A DNA stretch of 64,000 bases from JAKAGZ01 sp963772675 (GTDB lineage Bacteria > Bacteroidota > Ignavibacteria > Ignavibacteriales > Ignavibacteriaceae). Where the stretch lies: positions 124,001-188,000 of the forward strand of contig CAVYYF010000011.1 of the NCBI GenBank assembly GCA_963772675.1. The letters are read 5' to 3'. A model generated the notes under the pieces. The model saw only the letters and a program-made list of their open reading frames with translations. It had not been told where the DNA came from and searched no databases. Position 1 is the first letter of the stretch. Every line of letters starts with the position of its first letter. The position numbers and the translations under genes are program-made. Of this stretch, positions 54,164 through 62,069 are shown in pieces.

Positions 54164-55186
54164 CTAGCGTATTACTCTTTTTTCTACTCCTGTGAATGTC
54201 ATCTTTACGGGCTTAATAGTATCATCTTCATTGAATTCAAGTTTATCAATACAAGTTACGCGATGATCGCGTCCTAAATTCGGGATAGGTCGCCTGTGAT
54301 AAATGATAAACCACTCGTCTGTTTCTGGTACATAAATTACAGAATTATGTCCAGCACCGGTAGCTACTTTTGGATCAGATTTTAAAATTATACCGATGCG
54401 CTTAAATGGACCTTTTACGCTTTTAGCTGTTGCGTATGCAACTCTATATGAGCCATCGCCCCAATCACCTTCGGACCACATAAAATAATAGGTCCCTTTT
54501 CGAAAAAACATATCTGGTCCCTCTACATAACCTTTGGGGGTTATTTCTTTGAATAAAGAACTCCCTTGCCAGGGAACAAATCCGGTAAAATCCTTATTTA
54601 ATATTCCGATATTACAATGTTGCCAACCACCGTAGATCATATAGTATGTTCCGTCTGTATCACGAAAAACGAACTGATCTATTGGCTGAGCATTGTTATA
54701 GAATTTTGAAATGAGCGGTTTGCCGAGGTAATCTTTAAATGGTCCACCGGGAGAATCAGCAACTGCAATCCCGATTCCACCATAATGATTGATTGTATCT
54801 TTCTGATTCCAATATGGCCCGCCTGACCTCTGGACATCGTTTGCTGAAAAGAAAAAATAATATTTATTATCTTTTTTTATAATTGCAGGAGCCCACATAG
54901 CACGATGTGCCCACTTCACAACCGATGTATCTAGTATATGCTGATGTTTTGTCCAGTTTATAAAATCATTTGAAGAAAATGCATCAAAGAATACTTGCTT
55001 GTTATAAGCCGCAGAATAGGTGGGATATATCCAATATTCTTTCCCGAATACGGCCCCTTCAGGGTCTGCATACCACCCTTTGAAAATAGGATTGCCTAAA
55101 GTTATCTCTCTTTTCTCAATTTCTCCGGATGAACATTGACTTAACAAAACAGCGAATAAAATTGGGATAATAAATTTTATATTCAC
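54164..55186 (-). CDS. Glycoside hydrolase family 43 protein, secreted
   Basis: A 340-residue five-bladed beta-propeller glycosidase (arabinosidase/xylosidase type). Expected catalytic positions are visible: general base Asp in GWYADPEGAVF, transition-state Asp in QPIDQFVFRD, and general acid Glu in GYVEGPDMFF. The signal peptide ends in a lipobox-like LLSQCSS, but Gln at the position before Cys is unusual, so lipidation is unsure. Substrate is not identified. It is 20 bases after the UPF0182 gene on the same strand. Confidence 0.9.
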   Translation of the reverse strand: MNIKFIIPILFAVLLSQCSSGEIEKREITLGNPIFKGWYADPEGAVFGKEYWIYPTYSAAYNKQVFFDAFSSNDFINWTKHQHILDTSVVKWAHRAMWAPAIIKKDNKYYFFFSANDVQRSGGPYWNQKDTINHYGGIGIAVADSPGGPFKDYLGKPLISKFYNNAQPIDQFVFRDTDGTYYMIYGGWQHCNIGILNKDFTGFVPWQGSSLFKEITPKGYVEGPDMFFRKGTYYFMWSEGDWGDGSYRVAYATAKSVKGPFKRIGIILKSDPKVATGAGHNSVIYVPETDEWFIIYHRRPIPNLGRDHRVTCIDKLEFNEDDTIKPVKMTFTGVEKRVIR

Positions 55187-55206
55187 GTGAAAGTTAACTT
55201 TTACAT

Positions 55207-58050
55207 TTATTTTTTCTTGCTCTTGTTATTTGAAAGCTTTTGTAAAGCATCCTGCAATTTTCCTAACTCTTTTGCTGCTTCGTCGAATTTCTTCTGGCCT
55301 GAATATTTCAAGTAATTATTAAAAGCATCGTTCGCCTGTTTAATAAGTTCGTTGTTTGGCTTAACACTCTTCTGCGGTGAAGAAACATCCTGGCTAACCG
55401 TGGCGTTATTTATAGAAGCGTTAAAAAATTTATTCAACGCCTGTTCGAATGTCTCCGCATAACTCATATCATCTCCGTGCATAACAACCACCAGCCGTAG
55501 TTCCGGATAAGCAGCAGTTTCAGCCTGCAAGTAAATTGGTTCAACATAAAAGAGAGTATTTGCAACAGGAATAGCAAGCACATTTCCACGAATTACATTT
55601 GAACCTCTCTGATCCCACAAAGTTAACTGGCCTGATAAGTAACTATCCTGGTCAATTTTTGTCTCGACCTGCTGCGGACCGGTAATCATTTTTCCTTTTG
55701 GAAACTTATAGGTAATTAATTTTCCATAGTTATCCGGATCGCACATTCCCGCAATCCACCCGATGAGCACCTGCCGGTTTTTCGGAGTGAAGGGCAAAAT
55801 GAGAGAGAACTGAGGTTTGTCGGAGCCGGGCAGCTGCCAGATAATATAATAAGGTTCAACAGGCTGTATGTTGCTGTAATATTTCTCTGTCGCTCTAACC
55901 CAGATATCCTCCTGGTTGTAAAATACCGTCGGGTCTGTCATATGATATTTCTCATAAATAATTCCCTGCGTCAAGAGCATATCAAGAGGGTAACGGATAT
56001 GCGCTAGCAGACCTTTAGTCATTTCAGATTCTGGCTTAAATAAACCGGGATAAATTTTCTCCCATACTTTTATTAGCGGATCATTTTTGTCAACAACATA
56101 AAAATTTACAGATCCATCATAAGCGTTGACCACGACTTTAACAGAATTCCTGATGTAATTTTCGCCGTTGAATATTTCATTTACCCTGCCTGATAAACTA
56201 CGCGCGTTGGTGCCCTGGCCGTAGCCGATCGCTTCATCTGAGGTGAACGGTTCACTATAAGGATAATAACTCGATGTTGTATACGCGTCAATCATCCAGT
56301 AAAGTTTTCCGTTATCCAAAACGATATAAGGATCGTTATCAAATTTAAGGAACGGAGCGAGCAGTTTTATGCGTTCTTCAATCTGCCTGTGGAACATAAT
56401 GCGGCTGCTGTCTGTTGGGTAATCTGAAAACAGCAATTGTGTCCCGTCCTGCTTCCAGCCGAATAAAAATTTCCGCCACAGGCTACTTATTCTTACGCCG
56501 CCCTTTCCGTTATACCGGTTATAAATATTCTGGTTACCATTCGGGTAGTCGAATTCTTTTTCTTTGGAATTAACTATTACCGGCGCGTTTGTAAGCATAC
56601 CGTAGTAAATTCTCGGTTGATTTACGGTAAGAGTTGAATCAACGCTATTCGTCGGGATGTCTTTTATCAGCAGGTGTGGTAACCCCTGCGGTGTAAATTC
56701 ATTTACGGTTGACATCGTAATTCCGTACCCGTGCGTATACTGGAATCTCCTGTTAACAAAAGTCTGGCTTTGCTGCGGAAGATTGTTGATGTCCATTTCT
56801 CTTGCTGAAACCATAACCTGCCTGTAGCTGCCGTTAATATTATACCTGTCGACATCAACTCCCGAAAACTGGTAATACAGCCTGAATCCTTGGAACTGCC
56901 TGTAAGTAGCTCCCAGCGCACGCCAGTCCCACAACCTGATATTGTTAAAGATAGCCGGATTATTTTGCACAGTATTTATTGTAAATTTTCCGTTCTCAGG
57001 GAATTCTTTTTCCTGCACTTTGTCCAAACCGAAACCAAATCTTGTAAATTTTATATTGTTCTTGATATATGGACGTTCATAAGTAATTTCGTTCGGCTTT
57101 ACAATAAAAGCTTCAAAGGCTCCGGGAATTGCGGTTAGCCCGATAAACCATAATAATATCACAACAACTGCCGCGCTTGAAATTATATAAAGCGGTGAGT
57201 TTGTTGAATTTATATTGTAACGTTTGAATAAATTTTTATACCTATCTCTTAATGATGGAATGAGAATTACTATGCTCAAGAGGATCATCAGGGCAACGGT
57301 TATATTGTAAATAGGAATTAATATGTTGGCGTCTGCCCATCCCGGGCCGAAAACAACACCGCTGTTAGAGTACATCAGGTGGTATTTGTTTATAAGCTTT
57401 CCAAAAGCCAGCACAATAAGAAATACTGAAGAATTTATATATAAAGAATTGTGCAGGTGTTTTGTTGATTCAGAGGTAGATGGCGGAAGATAAAAAAATA
57501 TTCCTTGCGGACTCATCCGTACAAATGCTGCAATAAAGGAAGCTGCGAGAGAAAAAAAAGTTACTGTGAAAAAAAGAACGTAAATGATATCTAAAAATGG
57601 CAAAGTAAAAAGATAAAAACCGGTACTGTTTCCGAAAATGGGATCAGATATTGTGGTCGGAACACTGTTCCAGAATTTCATAATTACTTCCCAGTTGGAA
57701 TATCCCCACATTGCCCCTGAAAAAGTAGCAATTAAAATGGCGGCCCATTTTACATATTTAAAATTATTAGGTAAAAACTTAGTTAACAGGTAAGTTCCAC
57801 CAAATGAAATTATTACTCCTGTCAGTCCGCAGATTATACTATAAAGTAACTGGAGCCATAACCTGTTTTCATAACCAAGTGCTTTAAACCAAAGCACTTC
57901 ACCCCAGAATCCCATAAACCAGAAAAAACCTGCGGATAAAATTCCAATTAGCAATCCAAGGGCAACACGAGATTTTTTCTTTGTCTTTACACCATTTAAG
58001 AATATTATTACCGCTATTGCCAGCAAAGCTAAAAGTAAAGCTGAATACAT
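55207..58050 (-). CDS. UPF0182 family large membrane protein
   Basis: A 947-residue protein with seven to eight transmembrane helices in the first third (starting MYSALLLALLAIAVIIFLNG, then FFWFMGFWGEVLWFKALGYE) and a large extracytoplasmic C-terminal region with conserved NIRLWDWRALGATYRQFQ and FSLILPFTPKNRQVLIGW. The C terminus is a lysine-rich helix. The family has no known function. A GAGGA ribosome site lies before the start. It is co-directional with the GH43 gene. Confidence 0.9.
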   Translation of the reverse strand: MYSALLLALLAIAVIIFLNGVKTKKKSRVALGLLIGILSAGFFWFMGFWGEVLWFKALGYENRLWLQLLYSIICGLTGVIISFGGTYLLTKFLPNNFKYVKWAAILIATFSGAMWGYSNWEVIMKFWNSVPTTISDPIFGNSTGFYLFTLPFLDIIYVLFFTVTFFSLAASFIAAFVRMSPQGIFFYLPPSTSESTKHLHNSLYINSSVFLIVLAFGKLINKYHLMYSNSGVVFGPGWADANILIPIYNITVALMILLSIVILIPSLRDRYKNLFKRYNINSTNSPLYIISSAAVVVILLWFIGLTAIPGAFEAFIVKPNEITYERPYIKNNIKFTRFGFGLDKVQEKEFPENGKFTINTVQNNPAIFNNIRLWDWRALGATYRQFQGFRLYYQFSGVDVDRYNINGSYRQVMVSAREMDINNLPQQSQTFVNRRFQYTHGYGITMSTVNEFTPQGLPHLLIKDIPTNSVDSTLTVNQPRIYYGMLTNAPVIVNSKEKEFDYPNGNQNIYNRYNGKGGVRISSLWRKFLFGWKQDGTQLLFSDYPTDSSRIMFHRQIEERIKLLAPFLKFDNDPYIVLDNGKLYWMIDAYTTSSYYPYSEPFTSDEAIGYGQGTNARSLSGRVNEIFNGENYIRNSVKVVVNAYDGSVNFYVVDKNDPLIKVWEKIYPGLFKPESEMTKGLLAHIRYPLDMLLTQGIIYEKYHMTDPTVFYNQEDIWVRATEKYYSNIQPVEPYYIIWQLPGSDKPQFSLILPFTPKNRQVLIGWIAGMCDPDNYGKLITYKFPKGKMITGPQQVETKIDQDSYLSGQLTLWDQRGSNVIRGNVLAIPVANTLFYVEPIYLQAETAAYPELRLVVVMHGDDMSYAETFEQALNKFFNASINNATVSQDVSSPQKSVKPNNELIKQANDAFNNYLKYSGQKKFDEAAKELGKLQDALQKLSNNKSKKK

Positions 58051-58273
58051 TTTTTATCCTCAAAATTTATAATATCACTATATAAGATAAGTTAAATTGC
58101 ACTAAAAACTTTTAAACGTAATCATTCTTTGGTTATTATGCCAACCAATTTAGAGTATTCTGATATTGAATTTGCACCTGGATAAATGTGTGGTCCGTAA
58201 GTTTTAACTGGAGAGTAATCTTTTAACTAGTGAAAAAGTTAATTATTTTTACGCATTAAACGGAAATCTACCC

Positions 58274-58347
<74 letters not shown>

Positions 58348-58722
58348 CTTAATTTCCATTCACTTTTTCCATCTTAAATTGGAATACCTTACTTAGGTTT
58401 CCTTCAGGGGGAATTTATAAGGTATTGGGGCGGGCCAGACCTAAACCGTTGTATTTCAAGAAGTTCAAAGGTTTTACTGTCTTAAGCTCTACTAAAATCC
58501 CCCCTTATTCAAATGCGAAGATATTACATAGGACAGGATATAATTACCGGTAATTTCTCATTTTTGCTGAAGAATATTTTTACCGGGACTTGTCATTTTT
58601 TCTGTTTTGTACAAAATTTCAACAAAATCGTCATTCCTAATTTCTTTCGACACTACTAGCCCAATGGCATATTACTTGCATAAATCTATATGTAGTTAAA
58701 AAACTAGATTAATGGAGTATTT
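58348..58722. other. Gap between the tRNA and the small membrane protein gene
   Basis: No coding frame of note on either strand. A 10-base copy of the tRNA anticodon-arm sequence CCTAAACCGT recurs at 58440-58449. Otherwise AT-rich with no strong hairpin that I could see. Confidence 0.5.
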
Positions 58723-58896
58723 ATGTTGTCAGCAATTTTAATTTATGCAGTTATCGCTTTTCTTTGCTTTCCTGTAGTGCTTTATTTGTTAAATAATGCT
58801 CCGACAGGCTGGGAAGATAAAAGTGGGTTTCATCAGGAAAGTACAATGCCTGATACGACTCCAGTGCATTTTTATCATTTACATAAGAGCGCTTAA
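58723..58896 (+). CDS. 57-residue single-pass membrane protein
   Basis: Open frame ATG 58723 to TAA 58896, with GGAG 7 bases upstream. The N-terminal half is one hydrophobic helix (AILIYAVIAFLCFPVVLYLL); the rest is polar with a His-rich end (FYHLHKSA). No family recognised; small helix-plus-tail proteins of this sort are often missed. It stands alone in a gene-poor stretch. Confidence 0.55.
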   Translation: MLSAILIYAVIAFLCFPVVLYLLNNAPTGWEDKSGFHQESTMPDTTPVHFYHLHKSA

Positions 58897-59527
58897 AAGA
58901 TATTGGCTTAAGGATTTCATTTAATCAATTTTTCGCCTTTATATTTTATAGAATAGATACTATAAAAAAGTTCTCTGTACCAAAGTGTATTTTTTTAATT
59001 ATCAATTATTAGGTATTCCTAATATTCTTCAGAAATAAATTCAGTAATTTATCTATCAAGTCACTTCTTTTTTTTTATAACATTTCATAAGTACCCTTAC
59101 TTTTTCAATCGAAACGAAATAATACTATTGAATCCTAAATTATGAATTTCGATAAATATAGAGAAAGTAGCCATGGGAATAGATTTACCCGCTATAGCTT
59201 TTATAAGGATTGTAAGATTATTATGCTACTAAAGTCGACTTATTGGATACACACACCAATTCAAAATATTTTAGATTAGTTTAAAATAAAATTGGATTTA
59301 GAAGCTTCCTACGCAAAGCTGGTATCATTCCATACCAGATCTACTGTAGTGTAATATTTAAAAAATTACCCTCTGGACAAGTAAAACAAAAGCTAAGGTC
59401 GATGGGTTACAAATATATTGAGTTGCCGAAAAATCCAAACATTAAATAGTGTCAAATTCTTTATTTCATCAAGTATAAATGTTATTGATATTTATAAACT
59501 GGGAAAAACCTTGTGCTAACTGAACGC
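58897..59527. other. Gene-poor AT-rich stretch with decayed frame
   Basis: No intact gene. It contains the open segment 59285-59449 listed separately, and a short ATG-led frame that stops after 19 codons near 59173-59232. Reads as degraded coding DNA or a small remnant; no terminal repeats flank it. Confidence 0.45.
59285..59449 (+). pseudogene. Possible gene remnant, 54 codons without a start
   Basis: An open frame, with first Met near its end, that reads FRSFLRKAGIIPYQIYC then KLPSGQVKQKLRSMGYKY and ends IELPKNPNIK. The composition looks protein-like, yet stops occur upstream in the same frame and no start is near. Family not recognised. Confidence 0.3.
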
Positions 59528-61120
59528 TCAGAAACTTAGTATTCCTAGCAATTTGCTGGCAATAAAATAAATTACTGCTGCTGTAAAGAACCAACCGATA
59601 AAATCGAGAACGAAGCCGCCTTTAATCATATCCTTTATTTTCATGTACCCTGTGCCGTAAACAAGCGCATTGGGCGGGGTTGCTACTGGAAGCATAAATG
59701 CCATAGAAGCAGCTATAGTTGCGGCAACGCACAAAGTAACCGGATTGTCGCCAGTGCCCTGTGCAATTGAAATTATTATCGGGATCATCATTGAAACTAC
59801 GGCAGTGTTTGATGTTACTTCGGTAAGCAGCTCCAGCATAACAATTAAAGCAAACATAAGAACTATGGTAGAAGGAGAGCCTAAGATTGAAACAACACTT
59901 GTCGCTATCCAGTTTGCAAGTCCTGTTTTGAACATTCCATCCGATAGGGCTATTCCCCCGCCGAATAAAAGTAGCGTTCCCCAATCAACAAATTTTGCAT
60001 CAGACCAATCGAGGATAAATTTTTGTTCTTTCCAATTCACAGGTAGAAGAAATAAAAGAAGAGCACCAAACAAAGCAATTATATTTTCATCAAACCAAGA
60101 AAGATTTTCAAAAAATGATTTGGGGAAAATAAAATTCCAGAATGGATTCGAAACCCATAATATTACCACAGTAACGAATGCAACAACTGTCATTCTTTCA
60201 GCACTTGACCAACCGCCAAGTTTTTTCCTTTCCTGTAGAATGAGTTCTTTTCCCCCGGTAATCTTTTTGATTTCAGGTGGAAATACTTTTAAAAGCACCA
60301 GCCACACAATTGGGATGAATAAAATTACAAATGGAATTCCTATCTTCATCCAGTCGACAAAAGTTATGTCTCTTATTCCGGATGAACTAAGAATAGAAAC
60401 ACAAATACCATTTGGTGGTGAACCTATAATTGTGCCCACACCTCCGACAGATGCGCCCCACGCAATTCCAAGCATGACTGACTTTCCAAAGTTGGATTCG
60501 CCGACTTTTCCTCCGCCCTGTACAATTATTCCGGCTCCCAAAGGCAAAAGCATTGCAGTTGTAGCCGTGTTTGAAATCCACATGGAAAGGAATGCAGCGA
60601 TAGATATCATACCTAGCAAAACAAATTTAGAATCATTCGCAATATTACCCCTTGTGAGAATGAAGAGAGTTAAGCGTTTATCAAGCTTCCACTTTTGCAT
60701 TGCTGCCGCCAGCAGAAAACCACTGAGGAATAAAAATATAATCGGGTTTGCATAATTGACGAGAATATTCTTTCCTGTGAATAGAAATATTTTGTCGTGA
60801 TAAAAACCAGTGACGTGAAAAAGCGGCAATACAATTCCTGGCAACAGGGCAGTAACAGGAATGGGCACAGCTTCAGTTACCCACCATATAACCATAAGGA
60901 ATAGCAGGGCAAGTGTAATTTTTGTGCCGTAAGCTAACTGTAGTATCTGCAATTCGGATGAGCCCGGGGTGAGGAGAGATTTTGCGTTTTGGATAAAACT
61001 TTCGGGGGTGCCGGAAAGCACGATTATTAAAAATATGACCGGACCAAGTATAAATCCCCCAATATGCCGGTATTTTTCAAACCCTTCTAATGATTCTGAG
61101 AGATTATTTCCCGCACTCAT
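59528..61120 (-). CDS. DASS-family sodium/dicarboxylate transporter (SLC13 type)
   Basis: A 530-residue inner-membrane transporter with about 12 helices. DASS signatures are two Ser-Asn-Thr motifs (MWISNTATTAM and EVTSNTAVVSM) with the helical hairpin and the Pro-Pro-Asn segments GSPPNGICV and ATPPNALVYG. It imports succinate, malate, tartrate or related anions with sodium. Together with the acetate genes next to it, it fits growth on organic acids. Single gene; promoter not assigned. Confidence 0.92.
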   Translation of the reverse strand: MSAGNNLSESLEGFEKYRHIGGFILGPVIFLIIVLSGTPESFIQNAKSLLTPGSSELQILQLAYGTKITLALLFLMVIWWVTEAVPIPVTALLPGIVLPLFHVTGFYHDKIFLFTGKNILVNYANPIIFLFLSGFLLAAAMQKWKLDKRLTLFILTRGNIANDSKFVLLGMISIAAFLSMWISNTATTAMLLPLGAGIIVQGGGKVGESNFGKSVMLGIAWGASVGGVGTIIGSPPNGICVSILSSSGIRDITFVDWMKIGIPFVILFIPIVWLVLLKVFPPEIKKITGGKELILQERKKLGGWSSAERMTVVAFVTVVILWVSNPFWNFIFPKSFFENLSWFDENIIALFGALLLFLLPVNWKEQKFILDWSDAKFVDWGTLLLFGGGIALSDGMFKTGLANWIATSVVSILGSPSTIVLMFALIVMLELLTEVTSNTAVVSMMIPIIISIAQGTGDNPVTLCVAATIAASMAFMLPVATPPNALVYGTGYMKIKDMIKGGFVLDFIGWFFTAAVIYFIASKLLGILSF

Positions 61121-61459
61121 ATAATTCTCATCAAGTTAATAAATAACTTATTATATTTATGCGAAATTTCAAAAGTGTTTAAAAATAACTACAGGCCGGA
61201 TGAAATTAATTATTTATCTGTTTTTCATTTTTCTTCTTAAAATTATTTATATATTTTAATAATAATGTCTTGTTCACCAAATCGATTTTGTATATTCAGG
61301 ATAGGATGTACTCTAAAAGATGAGACAAACAACTAAATTTATCGGGTCTGTTTTTAATGTATTTGCCAGAGTAATTTCGCTCTGTAGCCTGATTTGCTAG
61401 CGTTAATGTTACTTTTATTTAAATTAATATAACCAGTTAAAAAAATTTAAGAGGGTAAT
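61121..61459. other. Divergent intergenic region, DASS and satP-acs promoters
   Basis: 339 bases between divergent starts. Very AT-rich, with an AT-rich inverted repeat TTAAAAT...ATTTTAA at 61238-61259 and a GAGGG ribosome site just before satP. A 26-codon frame at 61320-61400 is not called as a gene. Both promoters and any acetate-responsive operator must lie here, but none can be defined. Confidence 0.5.
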
Positions 61460-62032
61460 ATGTCTGAAAGTACAAAAATAGCAGATACTACCGCAAATCC
61501 TGCTCCACTTGGTTTACTAGGATTCGGTATGACAACAGTTCTTCTTAACCTTGCAAACGCAGGGATATATAATCTGGGGAGCATGATTTTGGCGATGGGA
61601 CTTTTTTACGGCGGACTTGCCCAAATATTTGCCGGATGGATGGAATGGAAGAAAGGAAATACCTTCGGCTTAACTGCGTTTACCTCTTATGGATTGTTCT
61701 GGGAAACTCTTGTATTCTTAATTCTTATGCCTAAACTAGGATGGTTCAATGGTGCAGAAGAAGGAGCCATGGTTGCATATTTATTTATGTGGGGCCTTTT
61801 TACTTTTGTTATGTGGATTGCTACACTAAAACATAACAAGGCGCTTCAGGTTGTTTTCTTTACTTTATTTATTTTGTTCTGGCTGCTAGCGCTTGGTGAT
61901 GCTACCGGAAGTTCAGTTGTCAAAACTATTGCCGGGTGGGAAGGAATTGTCTGCGGTCTTTCAGCTATATATTTAGCTTTTGCTCAGATTTTAAATGAGA
62001 CTTATGGAAAAGTTGTACTTCCCATTGGGTGA
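61460..62032 (+). CDS. satP: Acetate uptake transporter (SatP/GPR1/FUN34 family)
   Basis: A 190-residue protein with six transmembrane helices. The family motif NPAPLGLLGFG is at residues 13-23, followed by GLFYGGLAQIFAGWMEWKKGNTFGLTAF-type conserved helices (GGLAQIFAG, EWKKGNTFG). It imports acetate or succinate with protons. It is 37 bases upstream of acs, giving a two-gene acetate operon. Confidence 0.92.
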   Translation: MSESTKIADTTANPAPLGLLGFGMTTVLLNLANAGIYNLGSMILAMGLFYGGLAQIFAGWMEWKKGNTFGLTAFTSYGLFWETLVFLILMPKLGWFNGAEEGAMVAYLFMWGLFTFVMWIATLKHNKALQVVFFTLFILFWLLALGDATGSSVVKTIAGWEGIVCGLSAIYLAFAQILNETYGKVVLPIG

Positions 62033-62069
62033 TTCATTTTATCATAATATAAAGGTTAGGAGTTGAACT

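Noticed and set aside
59670..60755. 361-codon plus-strand frame antisense to the DASS transporter
   Set aside because: Its length follows from the codon composition of the membrane protein on the other strand; the product is rich in Pro, Ser and Thr and has no domain pattern.
61320..61400. 26-codon frame upstream of satP
   Set aside because: Too short, no ribosome site, and no conserved pattern; it may be a chance frame in the leader.
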